From an uncultured Marinobacter sp. (GTDB lineage: Bacteria; Pseudomonadota; Gammaproteobacteria; Pseudomonadales; Oleiphilaceae), in contig NZ_CAMYMK010000007.1 of NCBI RefSeq assembly GCF_947259545.1, positions 124,001 to 188,000 of the forward strand: DNA of 64,000 nucleotides, written 5' to 3'. The position numbers and the translations under genes are program-made. The notes under the pieces were generated by a model. The model saw nothing but the letters and a program-made list of their open reading frames with translations. It was not told the DNA's origin and made no database searches. Of the stretch, positions 29,923 to 39,871 are shown piece after piece. The first letter of the stretch is position 1. Every line of letters begins with the position of its first letter.

Positions 29923-30603
29923 ATGCCGGAAGTTATCTCTCAACCCTACACACGCGCCGACGAAGCCTTCGATTGTCTGCAAACAGCTATCGTAAAGGGA
30001 GATCTCTCCCCGGGCGAAAAAATCGGCGAAGTCGAGCTGTGTGCCCGCTTCAACCTCACCCGTGGCCCTCTGCGTGAAGCACTGGGGCGTCTTGAATCCC
30101 GTGGTCTTCTTGTACGCCGCCCCCATGCCGGGGTGAAGGTGGTGTCCGTCAGCACCGAGGAGCTGATGGAGCTCTATCGTATCCGCGAAGTTATGGAAGG
30201 GCTGGCCGCCCGCCAGGCGGCCGAGCGCATGACAGACACAGAAATCGCAGATCTCTACGCCACCCTCGACAGCCACGAAACCATGATTGAGCAGGCTCAG
30301 GGGCAGGCCTATTATCAGGCAGAAGGGGATTACGATTTCCACCACCGGATCGCCACCGGCAGCCGCAATACCAAACTCGCACAAATGCTGTTGGGTGATC
30401 TTTACTACATGGTCCGGATGTACCGTTATCGACTGAGCACTGCCTCCGGTCGGCCGCATATGGCCCTCGGCGAGCATCGCCGGATTGTGGAGGCGATTGC
30501 TCAGAGAGATGGAGAGCTGGCGGAATTTCTGATGAAACGTCACATCAACGCGGCCCGCCAGAATATCGAGAAAAAGATTAAAGAAGGTGGTTTAACCATC
30601 TAG
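29923..30603 (+). CDS. GntR/FCD-family regulator of the methylcitrate operon
   Basis: A 226-residue regulator. The N-terminal winged helix (about 8-75) contains LCARFNLTRGPLREALGRLESRGLL, and the C-terminal FCD ligand domain (about 85-215) has the DYDFHHRIA and LGEHRRIVEAI metal-site histidines. It precedes prpB on the same strand, the place where GntR-type PrpQ-like repressors occur in many gammaproteobacteria. The likely ligand is a methylcitrate-cycle intermediate. No Shine-Dalgarno sequence is visible upstream of the ATG; an operator-like repeat occupies that space. Confidence 0.85.
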   Translation: MPEVISQPYTRADEAFDCLQTAIVKGDLSPGEKIGEVELCARFNLTRGPLREALGRLESRGLLVRRPHAGVKVVSVSTEELMELYRIREVMEGLAARQAAERMTDTEIADLYATLDSHETMIEQAQGQAYYQAEGDYDFHHRIATGSRNTKLAQMLLGDLYYMVRMYRYRLSTASGRPHMALGEHRRIVEAIAQRDGELAEFLMKRHINAARQNIEKKIKEGGLTI

Positions 30604-30624
30604 AGAAAAATACAGGAAATGTAA

Positions 30625-30652
30625 GTTGGGTTAGCCGAAGGCGAAATCCGAC
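30625..30652. repeat. REP-like hairpin upstream of prpB
   Basis: GTTGGGTTA-GCC-GAA-GGC followed by AATCCGAC, an imperfect stem with G-U pairs. It resembles the hairpin at 31625-31652 and lies in the gntR-prpB gap. Confidence 0.55.
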
Positions 30653-30684
30653 AAAAAGAATCCACCAGAGAAGAGGCCAACACC

Positions 30685-31572
30685 ATGTCCAAAAAACTCA
30701 GCCCCGGCGCCCGCTTTCGCAAGGCCCTGAAAGAAAACACCCCGCTGCAGATTGTCGGAACCATTAACGCCTACTCCGCCATGATGGCCGAGCGGGTAGG
30801 GCACCAGGCGATCTACCTGTCCGGCGGCGGCGTGGCAAACGCCTCCTACGGCCTGCCGGATCTTGGCATGACCTCCATGAACGATGTTGTTGAAGACGTT
30901 CGCCGTATCACCGCCGCGACTGACGTGCCACTGCTGGTAGACATCGATACCGGCTGGGGCGGCGCTTTTAACATCGGCCGCACCATTCGTGAAATGGAAC
31001 GTGCCGGCGCTGCGGCGGTTCACATTGAAGATCAGGTCGCCCAGAAGCGTTGTGGTCACCGCCCGAACAAGGAAATCGTTTCCCAGGAAGAAATGGTGGA
31101 TCGGATCAAGGCTGCCGTGGATGCCCGTGAAGACGACGACTTTTTCATCATGGCCCGTACGGATGCTTTCCAGAAAGAAGGCCTGGAAGCGGCTATTGAG
31201 CGAGCCAAGGCCTGCATCGAAGCCGGTGCCGATGGCATTTTCGCCGAAGCGGTGACCGAGCTCGAGCACTACAGGGCATTCTCCGAGGCTCTGGATGTAC
31301 CGATTCTGGCTAACATCACCGAATTTGGTGCTACGCCTCTATACAACCGTAAGGAGCTCGCCGATGCCGGTGCCGATATGGTGCTGTACCCGCTGAGTGC
31401 CTTCCGCGCCATGAACAAGGCAGCACTGATGGTCTACGAGAACATCCTGGAGAAAGGCGACCAGAAAGATGTGGTCGACCTGATGCAGACTCGCATGGAG
31501 CTGTATGATTTCCTGAACTATCACGACTTCGAGCAGAAGCTGGACCAGTTGTTCCAGCAGAAGAAAGGTTAA
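30685..31572 (+). CDS. prpB: 2-methylisocitrate lyase
   Basis: A 295-residue isocitrate-lyase-superfamily TIM barrel that splits 2-methylisocitrate into pyruvate and succinate. The PrpB signature [13 protein letters not shown] holds the catalytic Cys. Metal-binding DIDTGWGG and substrate residues in VHIEDQVA are present. It is the first structural gene of the propionate (methylcitrate) operon, downstream of its GntR regulator. Confidence 0.96.
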   Translation: MSKKLSPGARFRKALKENTPLQIVGTINAYSAMMAERVGHQAIYLSGGGVANASYGLPDLGMTSMNDVVEDVRRITAATDVPLLVDIDTGWGGAFNIGRTIREMERAGAAAVHIEDQVAQKRCGHRPNKEIVSQEEMVDRIKAAVDAREDDDFFIMARTDAFQKEGLEAAIERAKACIEAGADGIFAEAVTELEHYRAFSEALDVPILANITEFGATPLYNRKELADAGADMVLYPLSAFRAMNKAALMVYENILEKGDQKDVVDLMQTRMELYDFLNYHDFEQKLDQLFQQKKG

Positions 31573-31583
31573 CGTCACTTTTA

Positions 31584-31652
31584 TCCCCTCTCCCGCCAGG
31601 GGAGAGGGGAGTAAGAATACTCAGGTCGGATTAGGCGAAGCCGTAATCCGAC
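31584..31652. repeat. Two adjacent hairpins between prpB and prpC
   Basis: The first hairpin pairs TCCCCTCTCCC (31584-31594) with GGGAGAGGGGA (31600-31610). The second, REP-like, pairs GTCGGATTA (31625-31633) with TAATCCGAC (31644-31652) around a GGC-GAA-GCC inner stem. They could stabilise the prpB end of the mRNA. Confidence 0.7.
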
Positions 31653-31680
31653 AACCCAAACAAGATGAGGGGGAACAACA

Positions 31681-32811
31681 ATGGCTGAAGCAAAACAACT
31701 GAGTGGCGCGGGTCTTCGCGGCCAGGTAGCTGGTGAAACCGCACTGTGTACCGTCGGCAAAAGCGGCGCCGGCCTGACCTACCGTGGTTATGATATCGCC
31801 GATCTGGCGGAAAAGGCCCAGTTCGAGGAAATCGCTTACCTGCTGCTTCGCGGCAAACTGCCCAACCAGCAGGAACTGGATGCCTATAAGCAAAAGCTCC
31901 AGAGCCTGCGTGGCCTGCCAGCTGCGCTGAAAACCGTTCTGGAGCAGATCCCCAAGGATGCGCACCCGATGGACGTGATGCGCACCGGCTGCTCTATGCT
32001 GGGTAACCTGGAAACCGAGCAGGATTTCAGCGAGCAGGACGACAAGATCGACCGCATGCTGGCGGTGTTCCCGTCGATCATTACCTACTGGTACCGCTTC
32101 GCCCACGAAGGTGTGCGCATCGAAACCGACAGCGATGTGGACTCCATCGGCGGTCACTTCCTGGAGCTGTTGCACGGCAAGAAGCCCAGTGAACTTCATG
32201 AAAAAGTGATGAACGTCTCCCTGATTCTTTACGCGGAGCACGAGTTTAACGCCTCTACCTTCACCGCCCGTGTGTGTGCCTCCACGCTTTCGGATATCCA
32301 CAGCTGCGTAACCGGTGCCATTGGTTCTCTGCGTGGCCCGCTGCACGGTGGCGCCAACGAGGCTGCCATGGCACTGATCCAGAAGTTCCAGACGCCGGAT
32401 GAAGCTGAGGAAGGCCTGCTGGGCATGCTGGCACGGAAGGAGAAGATCATGGGCTTCGGCCACGCGGTCTACAAGGATTCCGATCCGCGCAACGCCATCA
32501 TCAAGCAGTGGTCTAAGAAGCTGGCGGAAGAAGTGGGTGACACCGTGCTGTACCCGGTATCCGAGCGTTGTGAAGCCGTCATGTGGCGCGAGAAGAAGCT
32601 GTTCTGTAACGCCGACTTCTTCCACGCGTCCGCGTATCACTTCATGGGAATCCCGACCGAGCTGTTCACCCCGATCTTCGTGATGTCGCGGGTATCCGGC
32701 TGGACCGCGCACGTTAAAGAGCAGCGCGAGAACAACCGCATTATCCGCCCGAGCGCCGATTACACCGGCCCGGCGGACGCGAAGTGGGTGCCGATCGACC
32801 AACGGCCGTAA
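31681..32811 (+). CDS. prpC: 2-methylcitrate synthase
   Basis: A 376-residue citrate-synthase-family enzyme joining propionyl-CoA and oxaloacetate. Conserved active-site regions are GPLHGGANEAAM (His) and GFGHAVYKDSDPRN (His), with a C-terminal Asp in the ASAYHFMGIP to RVSGW region. The short length and operon position favour methylcitrate over citrate synthase. A GAGGGGG site precedes the ATG. Confidence 0.95.
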   Translation: MAEAKQLSGAGLRGQVAGETALCTVGKSGAGLTYRGYDIADLAEKAQFEEIAYLLLRGKLPNQQELDAYKQKLQSLRGLPAALKTVLEQIPKDAHPMDVMRTGCSMLGNLETEQDFSEQDDKIDRMLAVFPSIITYWYRFAHEGVRIETDSDVDSIGGHFLELLHGKKPSELHEKVMNVSLILYAEHEFNASTFTARVCASTLSDIHSCVTGAIGSLRGPLHGGANEAAMALIQKFQTPDEAEEGLLGMLARKEKIMGFGHAVYKDSDPRNAIIKQWSKKLAEEVGDTVLYPVSERCEAVMWREKKLFCNADFFHASAYHFMGIPTELFTPIFVMSRVSGWTAHVKEQRENNRIIRPSADYTGPADAKWVPIDQRP

Positions 32812-32821
32812 GCCTAAATAA

Positions 32822-32852
32822 AGTTCCCTCTCCCGGTAGCGGGAAGGGAACT
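32822..32852. repeat. Hairpin between prpC and acnD
   Basis: AGTTCCCTCTCCCG (32822-32835) pairs with CGGGAAGGGAACT (32840-32852) with one bulged base and a 4-nt loop. No T-run follows, so it is a stability or attenuation element rather than a clear terminator. Confidence 0.65.
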
Positions 32853-32885
32853 ACTGTGCGTAAAGCTTTGAGAGAGCCCTCTATA

Positions 32886-35483
32886 ATGAATACCGAATAC
32901 CGCAAATCACTTCCGGGCACTGACCTGGACTATTTCGACACCCGTCAGGCCGTGGAAGACATCCAGGCCGGGGCGTACGACAAACTCCCGTACACTTCCA
33001 AAATCCTGGCGGAACAGTTGGTTCGCCGCTGCGAGCCGGAGATGCTGACGGACTCCCTGAAGCAGCTGATCGAGCGCAAGCGCGACCTGGACTTTCCCTG
33101 GTATCCGGCCCGCGTGGTCTGCCACGACATTCTCGGCCAAACCGCGCTGGTGGATCTGGCTGGTCTGCGTGATGCTATCAAGGAGAAGGGTGGGGACCCG
33201 GCCAAGGTTAACCCGGTCGTTCCTACCCAGCTGATCGTGGACCACTCCCTGGCCGTGGAAGCACCGGGGTTCGACCCCGATGCATTCGAGAAGAACCGTG
33301 CCATCGAAGATCGCCGTAACGATGATCGATTCCACTTCATCAACTGGACCAAGACGGCGTTCAAGAACGTGGACGTGATTCCTCCGGGCAACGGCATCAT
33401 GCACCAGATCAACCTGGAGAAGATGTCTCCGGTGGTTCAGAATCGCGAGGGCGTTGCCTACCCGGACACATGCGTGGGGACTGACAGCCACACCCCGATG
33501 GTGGATGCCCTGGGTGTTATCTCCGTCGGTGTAGGTGGCCTGGAAGCGGAAAGCGTCATGCTGGGTCGCGCTTCCATGATGCGCCTGCCGGATATCGTCG
33601 GCGTGGAGCTGACAGGCAAACTGCAACCGGGCATCACCGGTACCGATATGGTTCTGGCGATCACCGAATTCCTGCGTAAGGAGCGAGTGGTGGGTGCCTA
33701 TCTGGAATTCTACGGCGAAGGCGCCGACAGCCTGACCGTGGGTGACCGCGCCACTATTTCCAACATGACACCGGAATACGGCGCTACCGCCGCCATGTTC
33801 TACATCGACGGCCAGACCATCGATTACCTCAAGCTGACCGGTCGTGAAGACGATCAGGTAGCCCTGGTAGAGACGTTTGCGAAAGAAACCGGTCTATGGG
33901 CCGACAGCATGAAGAGCGCTGAATACGAGCGTGTGCTGAAGTTTGACCTGTCCACCGTAACCCGGACACTGGCCGGCCCTTCCAACCCGCACGCGCACCT
34001 GCCGACCTCCGAGCTGGCCAAGCGTGGCATTGCCGGACAGTGGGAAGAGGAAGAGGGCAAGATGCCGGACGGCGCGTGCATCATCGCCGCCATCACCAGC
34101 TGTACCAACACCAGTAACCCTCGCAACATGGTGGCTGCTGGCCTGATTGCCCGTAACGCTAACAAGCTGGGCCTGACTCGCAAGCCTTGGGTAAAAACCT
34201 CGCTGGCTCCGGGTTCCAAGACGGTAAAAATGTACCTGGAAGAAGCCGAGTTGATGCCGGAGCTGGAAAAGCTCGGGTTCGGTGTAGTGGCCTTTGCCTG
34301 CACCACCTGTAACGGCATGAGCGGCGCCCTGGATCCGAAAATCCAGCAGGAAATCATCGACCGTGACCTATACTCCACGGCGGTACTGTCCGGTAACCGG
34401 AACTTCGATGGCCGTATTCACCCGTACGCCAAGCAGGCATTCCTGGCGTCTCCGCCGCTGGTAGTGGCCTATGCGATTGCCGGAACCATCCGCTTCGACA
34501 TCGAGAAGGATGCCCTGGGCTACGACAAGGACGGCAACCCCGTCACCCTGAAGGACATCTGGCCGGACGATGCGGAAATCGATGCCATCGTGAAATCCAG
34601 CGTTAAGCCGGAGCAGTTCCGCAGTACCTACATTCCGATGTTCGATATAACCCGGGATGCCCAGGCCAACACGAACCCGAACTATGACTGGCGTCCGCAG
34701 AGTACCTATATCCGTCGCCCGCCATACTGGGAAGGCGGCATGGTTGGTGAGAAAACCCTCAAGGGCATGCGTCCACTGGCGGTGCTGCCGGACAACATCA
34801 CCACGGATCACCTGTCACCGTCCAACGCTATTTTGATGGACAGCGCCGCCGGGGAATATCTCCACAAGATGGGTGTGCCGGAGGAAGACTTTAACTCCTA
34901 CGCGACTCATCGGGGCGACCACCTGACCGCGCAGCGTGCCACCTTCGCCAACCCGAAACTGTTCAACGAAATGGTGCGGGATGAAAACGGCGACGTGAAG
35001 CAGGGCTCGCTGGCGCGGATCGAGCCGGAAGGCAAGGTTACCCGTATGTGGGAAGCCATCGAAACCTACATGGAACGCAAGCAGCCGTTGATCATCATTG
35101 CCGGCGCCGACTACGGACAGGGTTCTTCCCGGGACTGGGCTGCCAAAGGTGTGGCACTGGCCGGTGTTGAAGCCATCGTCGCAGAAGGTTTTGAGCGTAT
35201 CCACCGTACCAACCTGGTTGGAATGGGCGTGATGCCTTTGCAGTTTGAGGAAGGCACTACCCGCAAGACCCTGGGTATTGATGGAACGGAAACCTTCGAC
35301 GTGGAGGGCACGCCAGAGCCCCGTGCAATTCTTACACTGATTATCCATCGCAAGAATGGCGACTCCGAACGGGTGCCGGTGATCTGCCGTCTGGATACGG
35401 CTGAGGAAGTGTCGATCTACAAAGCCGGTGGCGTGTTGCAGCGCTTTGCCCAGGATTTCCTTGAATCTGAAGGGGCTGCCTAA
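32886..35483 (+). CDS. acnD: Fe/S-dependent 2-methylcitrate dehydratase AcnD
   Basis: An 865-residue aconitase-family protein. It has the [4Fe-4S] cysteines in SCTNTSNPRN and ACTTCNGMSG, catalytic DSHTPMVDALG, and the C-terminal swivel domain with YGQGSSRDWAAKG. With PrpF it converts 2-methylcitrate to 2-methylaconitate. ATG at 32886 is used; the frame further upstream overlaps prpC. It is followed by prpF after 2 bp, so translation is probably coupled. Confidence 0.96.
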   Translation: MNTEYRKSLPGTDLDYFDTRQAVEDIQAGAYDKLPYTSKILAEQLVRRCEPEMLTDSLKQLIERKRDLDFPWYPARVVCHDILGQTALVDLAGLRDAIKEKGGDPAKVNPVVPTQLIVDHSLAVEAPGFDPDAFEKNRAIEDRRNDDRFHFINWTKTAFKNVDVIPPGNGIMHQINLEKMSPVVQNREGVAYPDTCVGTDSHTPMVDALGVISVGVGGLEAESVMLGRASMMRLPDIVGVELTGKLQPGITGTDMVLAITEFLRKERVVGAYLEFYGEGADSLTVGDRATISNMTPEYGATAAMFYIDGQTIDYLKLTGREDDQVALVETFAKETGLWADSMKSAEYERVLKFDLSTVTRTLAGPSNPHAHLPTSELAKRGIAGQWEEEEGKMPDGACIIAAITSCTNTSNPRNMVAAGLIARNANKLGLTRKPWVKTSLAPGSKTVKMYLEEAELMPELEKLGFGVVAFACTTCNGMSGALDPKIQQEIIDRDLYSTAVLSGNRNFDGRIHPYAKQAFLASPPLVVAYAIAGTIRFDIEKDALGYDKDGNPVTLKDIWPDDAEIDAIVKSSVKPEQFRSTYIPMFDITRDAQANTNPNYDWRPQSTYIRRPPYWEGGMVGEKTLKGMRPLAVLPDNITTDHLSPSNAILMDSAAGEYLHKMGVPEEDFNSYATHRGDHLTAQRATFANPKLFNEMVRDENGDVKQGSLARIEPEGKVTRMWEAIETYMERKQPLIIIAGADYGQGSSRDWAAKGVALAGVEAIVAEGFERIHRTNLVGMGVMPLQFEEGTTRKTLGIDGTETFDVEGTPEPRAILTLIIHRKNGDSERVPVICRLDTAEEVSIYKAGGVLQRFAQDFLESEGAA

Positions 35484-35485
35484 CG

Positions 35486-36664
35486 ATGCCTCATAAACCG
35501 CAAATCAAAGTGCCTGCCACGTACATGCGTGGCGGCACCAGCAAAGGCGTATTTTTCCGCCTGCAGGATCTACCGGAGCCATGCCAGGTTCCGGGCGAAG
35601 CCCGTGACAAATTACTGCTGCGGGTTATCGGCAGCCCCGATCCCTACCAGAAGCAGATTGACGGCATGGGCGGCGCGACGTCCAGCACCAGCAAAACTGT
35701 GATCCTGGCGGAACCCACCCAGCCGGATCACGATGTGGACTACCTGTTTGGCCAGGTATCCATCGACAAGCCGTTTGTAGACTGGAGCGGCAACTGTGGC
35801 AACCTGACTGCGGCGGTGGGTGCATTCGCTATCAACGGCGGCTTCGTCGCCAAAGACCGCATCCCGGAAAACGGTACCTGTACTGTCCGCATCTGGCAGG
35901 CCAACATCCGTAAAACCATCGTGGCTCATGTGCCGATCACCAATGGTGAAGTCCAGGAAACCGGCGATTTCGAGCTGGACGGAGTGACGTTCCCGGCTGC
36001 CGAAGTGCAGGTGGAATTCATGGACCCGGCCGATGGCGAGGGTTCGATGTTTCCCACCGGTAACCTGGTGGACGATCTGGACGTGCCCGGTGTGGGCACC
36101 CTGAAAGCCACCATGATCAACGCCGGTATCCCGACCATCTTCGTTAACGCGGAGGACATCGGATACAAGGGGGCTGAGCTGCAGGACGACATCAACGGCG
36201 ACCCCAAAGCGCTGGCCATGTTCGAGACCATTCGTGCCCATGGCGCGGTGAAAATGGGGCTGATCCAGAATATCGAGGAAGCCGCTAACCGTCAGCACAC
36301 TCCCAAAGTGGCGTTTGTCGCCAAGCCGGTGGATTACGTGTCCTCCAGTGGCAAGAGCATTGGAGCAGGGGATGTGGATGTACTGGTACGCGCCTTGTCC
36401 ATGGGTAAGCTTCACCATGCCATGATGGGAACCGCCGCGGTAGCAATTGCCACGGCGTCCGCTGTTCCGGGAACCCTGGTGAACCTGGCCGCTGGTGGCG
36501 GTGACCGCACCCACGTGACCTTTGGACATCCGTCCGGCACGCTGCGGGTCGGCGCCGAGGCAAAGGAAGTGGACGGTCAGTGGACCGCGACCAAAGCCAT
36601 TATGAGCCGCAGTGCGCGGATTCTGATGGAAGGTTGTGTTCGGGTGCCGCAAACCGCTCAGTAA
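35486..36664 (+). CDS. prpF: 2-methylaconitate cis-trans isomerase PrpF
   Basis: A 392-residue protein of the diaminopimelate-epimerase-like fold, starting [16 protein letters not shown]. The conserved [12 protein letters not shown] and [15 protein letters not shown] blocks are present. PrpF isomerises the AcnD product so that it can re-enter as cis-2-methylaconitate. It starts immediately after acnD, the standard acnD-prpF arrangement. Confidence 0.96.
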   Translation: MPHKPQIKVPATYMRGGTSKGVFFRLQDLPEPCQVPGEARDKLLLRVIGSPDPYQKQIDGMGGATSSTSKTVILAEPTQPDHDVDYLFGQVSIDKPFVDWSGNCGNLTAAVGAFAINGGFVAKDRIPENGTCTVRIWQANIRKTIVAHVPITNGEVQETGDFELDGVTFPAAEVQVEFMDPADGEGSMFPTGNLVDDLDVPGVGTLKATMINAGIPTIFVNAEDIGYKGAELQDDINGDPKALAMFETIRAHGAVKMGLIQNIEEAANRQHTPKVAFVAKPVDYVSSSGKSIGAGDVDVLVRALSMGKLHHAMMGTAAVAIATASAVPGTLVNLAAGGGDRTHVTFGHPSGTLRVGAEAKEVDGQWTATKAIMSRSARILMEGCVRVPQTAQ

Positions 36665-36743
36665 TGACCTAGACTTACCTTCATCGGGTAAGTCAGCCGT
36701 CATACATGGCCGTCCCTCATCCGCACGGAAAAGGAGAGCGCCA

Positions 36744-38228
36744 ATGAGCAGCAACGTAGACCAGAACGTTCGACCGGATTACGACGAGGTTCTGCAGAAG
36801 ATCGCGGACTACGTCCTGAGCTACAACGTCGACAGTACAGAAGCCTGGGACACCGCCCGCAACTGCCTGATAGATACTCTGGGATGCGGGTTGCTGGCGT
36901 TGCGCTTTCCAGAGTGTACCAAACACCTGGGGCCAATTGTGGAGGGGACTGTTGTTCCCCACGGCGCCAGGGTACCCGGCACATCGTTTCGTCTGGATCC
37001 GGTAAAGGCCGCCTGGGATATTGGCTGCATTGTGCGCTGGCTGGATTACAACGACACCTGGCTGGCGGCGGAGTGGGGGCATCCATCGGATAACCTGGGC
37101 GGTATCCTTGCGGTCGCGGATCATCTCTCCCAGAAGCGTGTGGCCGGGGGCAAGGACGCTCTCACCATGCGGACCGTGCTGGAAGCCATGATCATGGCCC
37201 ATGAAATCCAGGGCGTGTTGGCGCTGGAGAATTCCTTTAACCGCGTGGGGTTGGACCACGTCGTTCTGGTCAAGGTGGCGTCAACGGCCGTCACCGCCAG
37301 ACTCATGGGCGCCAGCCGGGAGCAGTTGTTGTCTGCGCTGTCCCACGCCTGGGTGGATGGGCAGTCCCTCCGCACCTATCGCCATGCGCCCAATGCCGGC
37401 TCCCGCAAATCCTGGGCGGCAGGCGATGCCACTTCCAGAGCGGTGCGCCTGGCAGATATCGCCATGCGTGGCGAGATGGGTATTCCCGGCGTACTGACCG
37501 CTCCTCAGTGGGGCTTCTACGATGTGCTGTTCGCCAAGACCAACAAGGACCAGAAACTGAAACCAAAGGACCAGCAACGATTTTCTCTGCCTCAGGATTT
37601 CGGGTCCTACGTAATGGAAAATATCCTGTTCAAAATTTCCTTCCCGGCGGAGTTCCATGCCCAGACCGCTGCCGAGGCAGCCGTTACCCTACACCCACAT
37701 GTGAAAGACCGGCTCGACGACATCGATCGGATCGTTATTACCACCCATGAATCTGCCATTCGCATCATTTCCAAGGAAGGCAAGCTCGCCAACGCCGCGG
37801 ACAGGGATCACTGCCTGCAATATATGGCAACCGTTCCACTGATTTTCGGCAACCTGACGGCCGAGCACTACGAAGATGGTTTTCACGAAGCCAATCCCAT
37901 CATCGACAAGATCCGCTCGAAAATCGACATTGTGGAAGATGAGAAATACACCCGCGAGTATCTGGAGGAAGACAAACGCTCCATTGCCAACGCCATCCAG
38001 GTGTTCTTCAAGGACGGAACCAGCACCGACAAGGTGGCAGTAGAGTATCCCATTGGACACCGGCGCCGCAGGAAGGAAGGGATTCCGTTGCTGGAGGAAA
38101 AGTTTCGGAACAACCTGGCGACCCGGTTTCCGGCTGAACGCTGCGGTCAGATTTTTGAGTTGTGCAAAGATCAGAAGGTTCTTGAGGGCACCCCGGTACA
38201 CGAGTTTGTACAGCTTTTTGTGATCTGA
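36744..38228 (+). CDS. prpD: 2-methylcitrate dehydratase PrpD
   Basis: A 494-residue MmgE/PrpD-family enzyme that does not use an iron-sulfur cluster. Family features include [32 protein letters not shown] (written here in part) and [14 protein letters not shown]. It follows acnD-prpF, so the operon carries two routes for methylcitrate dehydration. The ATG at 36744 has an AAAGGAG site; the longer frame overlaps prpF. Confidence 0.94.
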   Translation: MSSNVDQNVRPDYDEVLQKIADYVLSYNVDSTEAWDTARNCLIDTLGCGLLALRFPECTKHLGPIVEGTVVPHGARVPGTSFRLDPVKAAWDIGCIVRWLDYNDTWLAAEWGHPSDNLGGILAVADHLSQKRVAGGKDALTMRTVLEAMIMAHEIQGVLALENSFNRVGLDHVVLVKVASTAVTARLMGASREQLLSALSHAWVDGQSLRTYRHAPNAGSRKSWAAGDATSRAVRLADIAMRGEMGIPGVLTAPQWGFYDVLFAKTNKDQKLKPKDQQRFSLPQDFGSYVMENILFKISFPAEFHAQTAAEAAVTLHPHVKDRLDDIDRIVITTHESAIRIISKEGKLANAADRDHCLQYMATVPLIFGNLTAEHYEDGFHEANPIIDKIRSKIDIVEDEKYTREYLEEDKRSIANAIQVFFKDGTSTDKVAVEYPIGHRRRRKEGIPLLEEKFRNNLATRFPAERCGQIFELCKDQKVLEGTPVHEFVQLFVI

Positions 38229-38397
38229 CATCCTGTGAGATGCACGTCTCGTAAGTTTACACGGCGTTATGAGCAGGGTGCGCAGTCGTTCCAGTGGTTA
38301 ATTGCAGTATCATTAAAATGAAGTAAACTTTATCCCTGTCAGTTTTGCAGCATTGGATGCGCAGGCGCTTTTATAAAGAGCAACAAAAGGAGTTGGC

Positions 38398-39810
38398 GTG
38401 GCCCACGTCAGATTGTTCAAACACTACATTCACGTCCCTTTCGTTATTCTGGGCCTTATCGACCTTGTCGTTCTGGCCGTAAGTTTTCTGATCGCTGTCT
38501 TTTTTCGCTACTTTGGTGAACTCTCTCTTTTCCTGGACAACATAGAGTTCCTGCTTCCGTCTGCAGTCGCCTTCGGCCTTGTCAATCTTATCGTAATGGT
38601 CGCGCTGGGCGTTCACCAGTCGCGCCTCGAAGAAGGCATGTCCGGCATGATGCTGCGGACAATCTTCTCGCTCATTATCGGGGTGCCCGCTTCCGGATTA
38701 TTCTACATCTTTGGAAATGAATGGCTTTGGTATCTGGGTTTCTCCGACATACTCACATCCGCCTCTGTCTTTGGATTGTTCCTCCTGGGTATCTTTCGCC
38801 TGATCTTTTTTGCGATTGCGGGGAAGGAGGCATTCAGAAGGAAAGTCCTGGTTCTGGGCGCGGGATATAGGGCCCGGCAATTGCTTATGGACCTGAAAAC
38901 TCCGTTTAACCGTCAGGGGTTTGTTTTTACAGGTTTTGTCCCGCTACCGGATGAAACGGTTGAAATTGGTGAAGAACACCTGATTCGATTGCCGGTAACT
39001 TTGTTTCAGCACATCCGTAAACATCCGGTGAGCGAAATCGTGGTCGCGGTCGACGACCGCAGGAAAGGCTTGCCAATGGAAGATCTTCTGGAATGCAAGA
39101 TGCACGGGGTCCGGATTGTGGATGGCGCAACCTTTTACGAGCGGGAGTCCAGAAAAGTCGCCTTGGAAATGGTTACCCGGGGCTGGCTGGTGTTTTCTGA
39201 CGGGTTCAAAGTGTCGTCGGTGTTTAGCGTTGGCAAGCGTTCGCTGGATATTCTGGCGGCAACCACCTTGTCATTGGTGGGGCTTCCGCTGATGATTCTC
39301 ACCGTCCTTGCCATCAAAATCGAAGACGGGTTAAAGGCGCCTGTTCTCTATAGCCAGGAGCGGGTAGGACTGAACGGACGTATCTTCAGAGTTTACAAGT
39401 TTCGTTCTATGGTCACTGACGCGGAGAAAGGCGGGGCCGTTTGGGCCAGTCAGAACGATAGTCGGGTGACAAGGGTGGGGGAGTTCATCCGTAAGTTGCG
39501 TATTGATGAACTGCCACAGATTTTCAATGTGTTGACCGGTTCCATGGCATTCGTTGGCCCGCGGCCGGAGCGCCCGGTATTCGTAAAACAGCTGTCGGAA
39601 AAGATTCCATTTTATAGCGAGAGACACAGAGTGAAACCAGGCCTGACGGGCTGGGCTCAGCTATGCTTTGCCTACGCGGACAACGAAGAGGATACCAGGG
39701 AAAAACTTCGTTACGATCTTTACTATATTAAGAACCAGAGCTTGTTACTGGATTTGTTGATTATAATTCAGACAGTAGAAGTGGTATTGTTCAAAAAAGG
39801 ATCAAGGTAG
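38398..39810 (+). CDS. Polyprenyl glycosylphosphotransferase initiating EPS synthesis
   Basis: A 470-residue membrane protein. Four N-terminal helices and a nucleotide-binding-like middle (KVLVLGAGYRARQLL) lead to a further helix near residue 280 and the bacterial sugar transferase domain with YSQERVGLNGR, VYKFRSM, LRIDELPQIFNVL and VKPGLTGWAQ. It transfers a sugar phosphate to undecaprenyl phosphate. The overall pattern resembles the TIGR03013/EpsB type in exosortase-linked EPS loci. The start is GTG at 38398 after AAAGGAG. Confidence 0.9.
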   Translation: MAHVRLFKHYIHVPFVILGLIDLVVLAVSFLIAVFFRYFGELSLFLDNIEFLLPSAVAFGLVNLIVMVALGVHQSRLEEGMSGMMLRTIFSLIIGVPASGLFYIFGNEWLWYLGFSDILTSASVFGLFLLGIFRLIFFAIAGKEAFRRKVLVLGAGYRARQLLMDLKTPFNRQGFVFTGFVPLPDETVEIGEEHLIRLPVTLFQHIRKHPVSEIVVAVDDRRKGLPMEDLLECKMHGVRIVDGATFYERESRKVALEMVTRGWLVFSDGFKVSSVFSVGKRSLDILAATTLSLVGLPLMILTVLAIKIEDGLKAPVLYSQERVGLNGRIFRVYKFRSMVTDAEKGGAVWASQNDSRVTRVGEFIRKLRIDELPQIFNVLTGSMAFVGPRPERPVFVKQLSEKIPFYSERHRVKPGLTGWAQLCFAYADNEEDTREKLRYDLYYIKNQSLLLDLLIIIQTVEVVLFKKGSR

Positions 39811-39871
39811 TTTCGGGGTGTGCTGTTCCCGAAACATGGAATGAAGCAAGGACTCGAAGAGAGGAATAAAT

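Noticed and set aside
38229..38397. Sigma-70 promoter TTGCAG...TTATAA before the EPS operon
   Set aside because: The spacing is about 20 bp, too long for a confident promoter, and no alternative boxes stand out.
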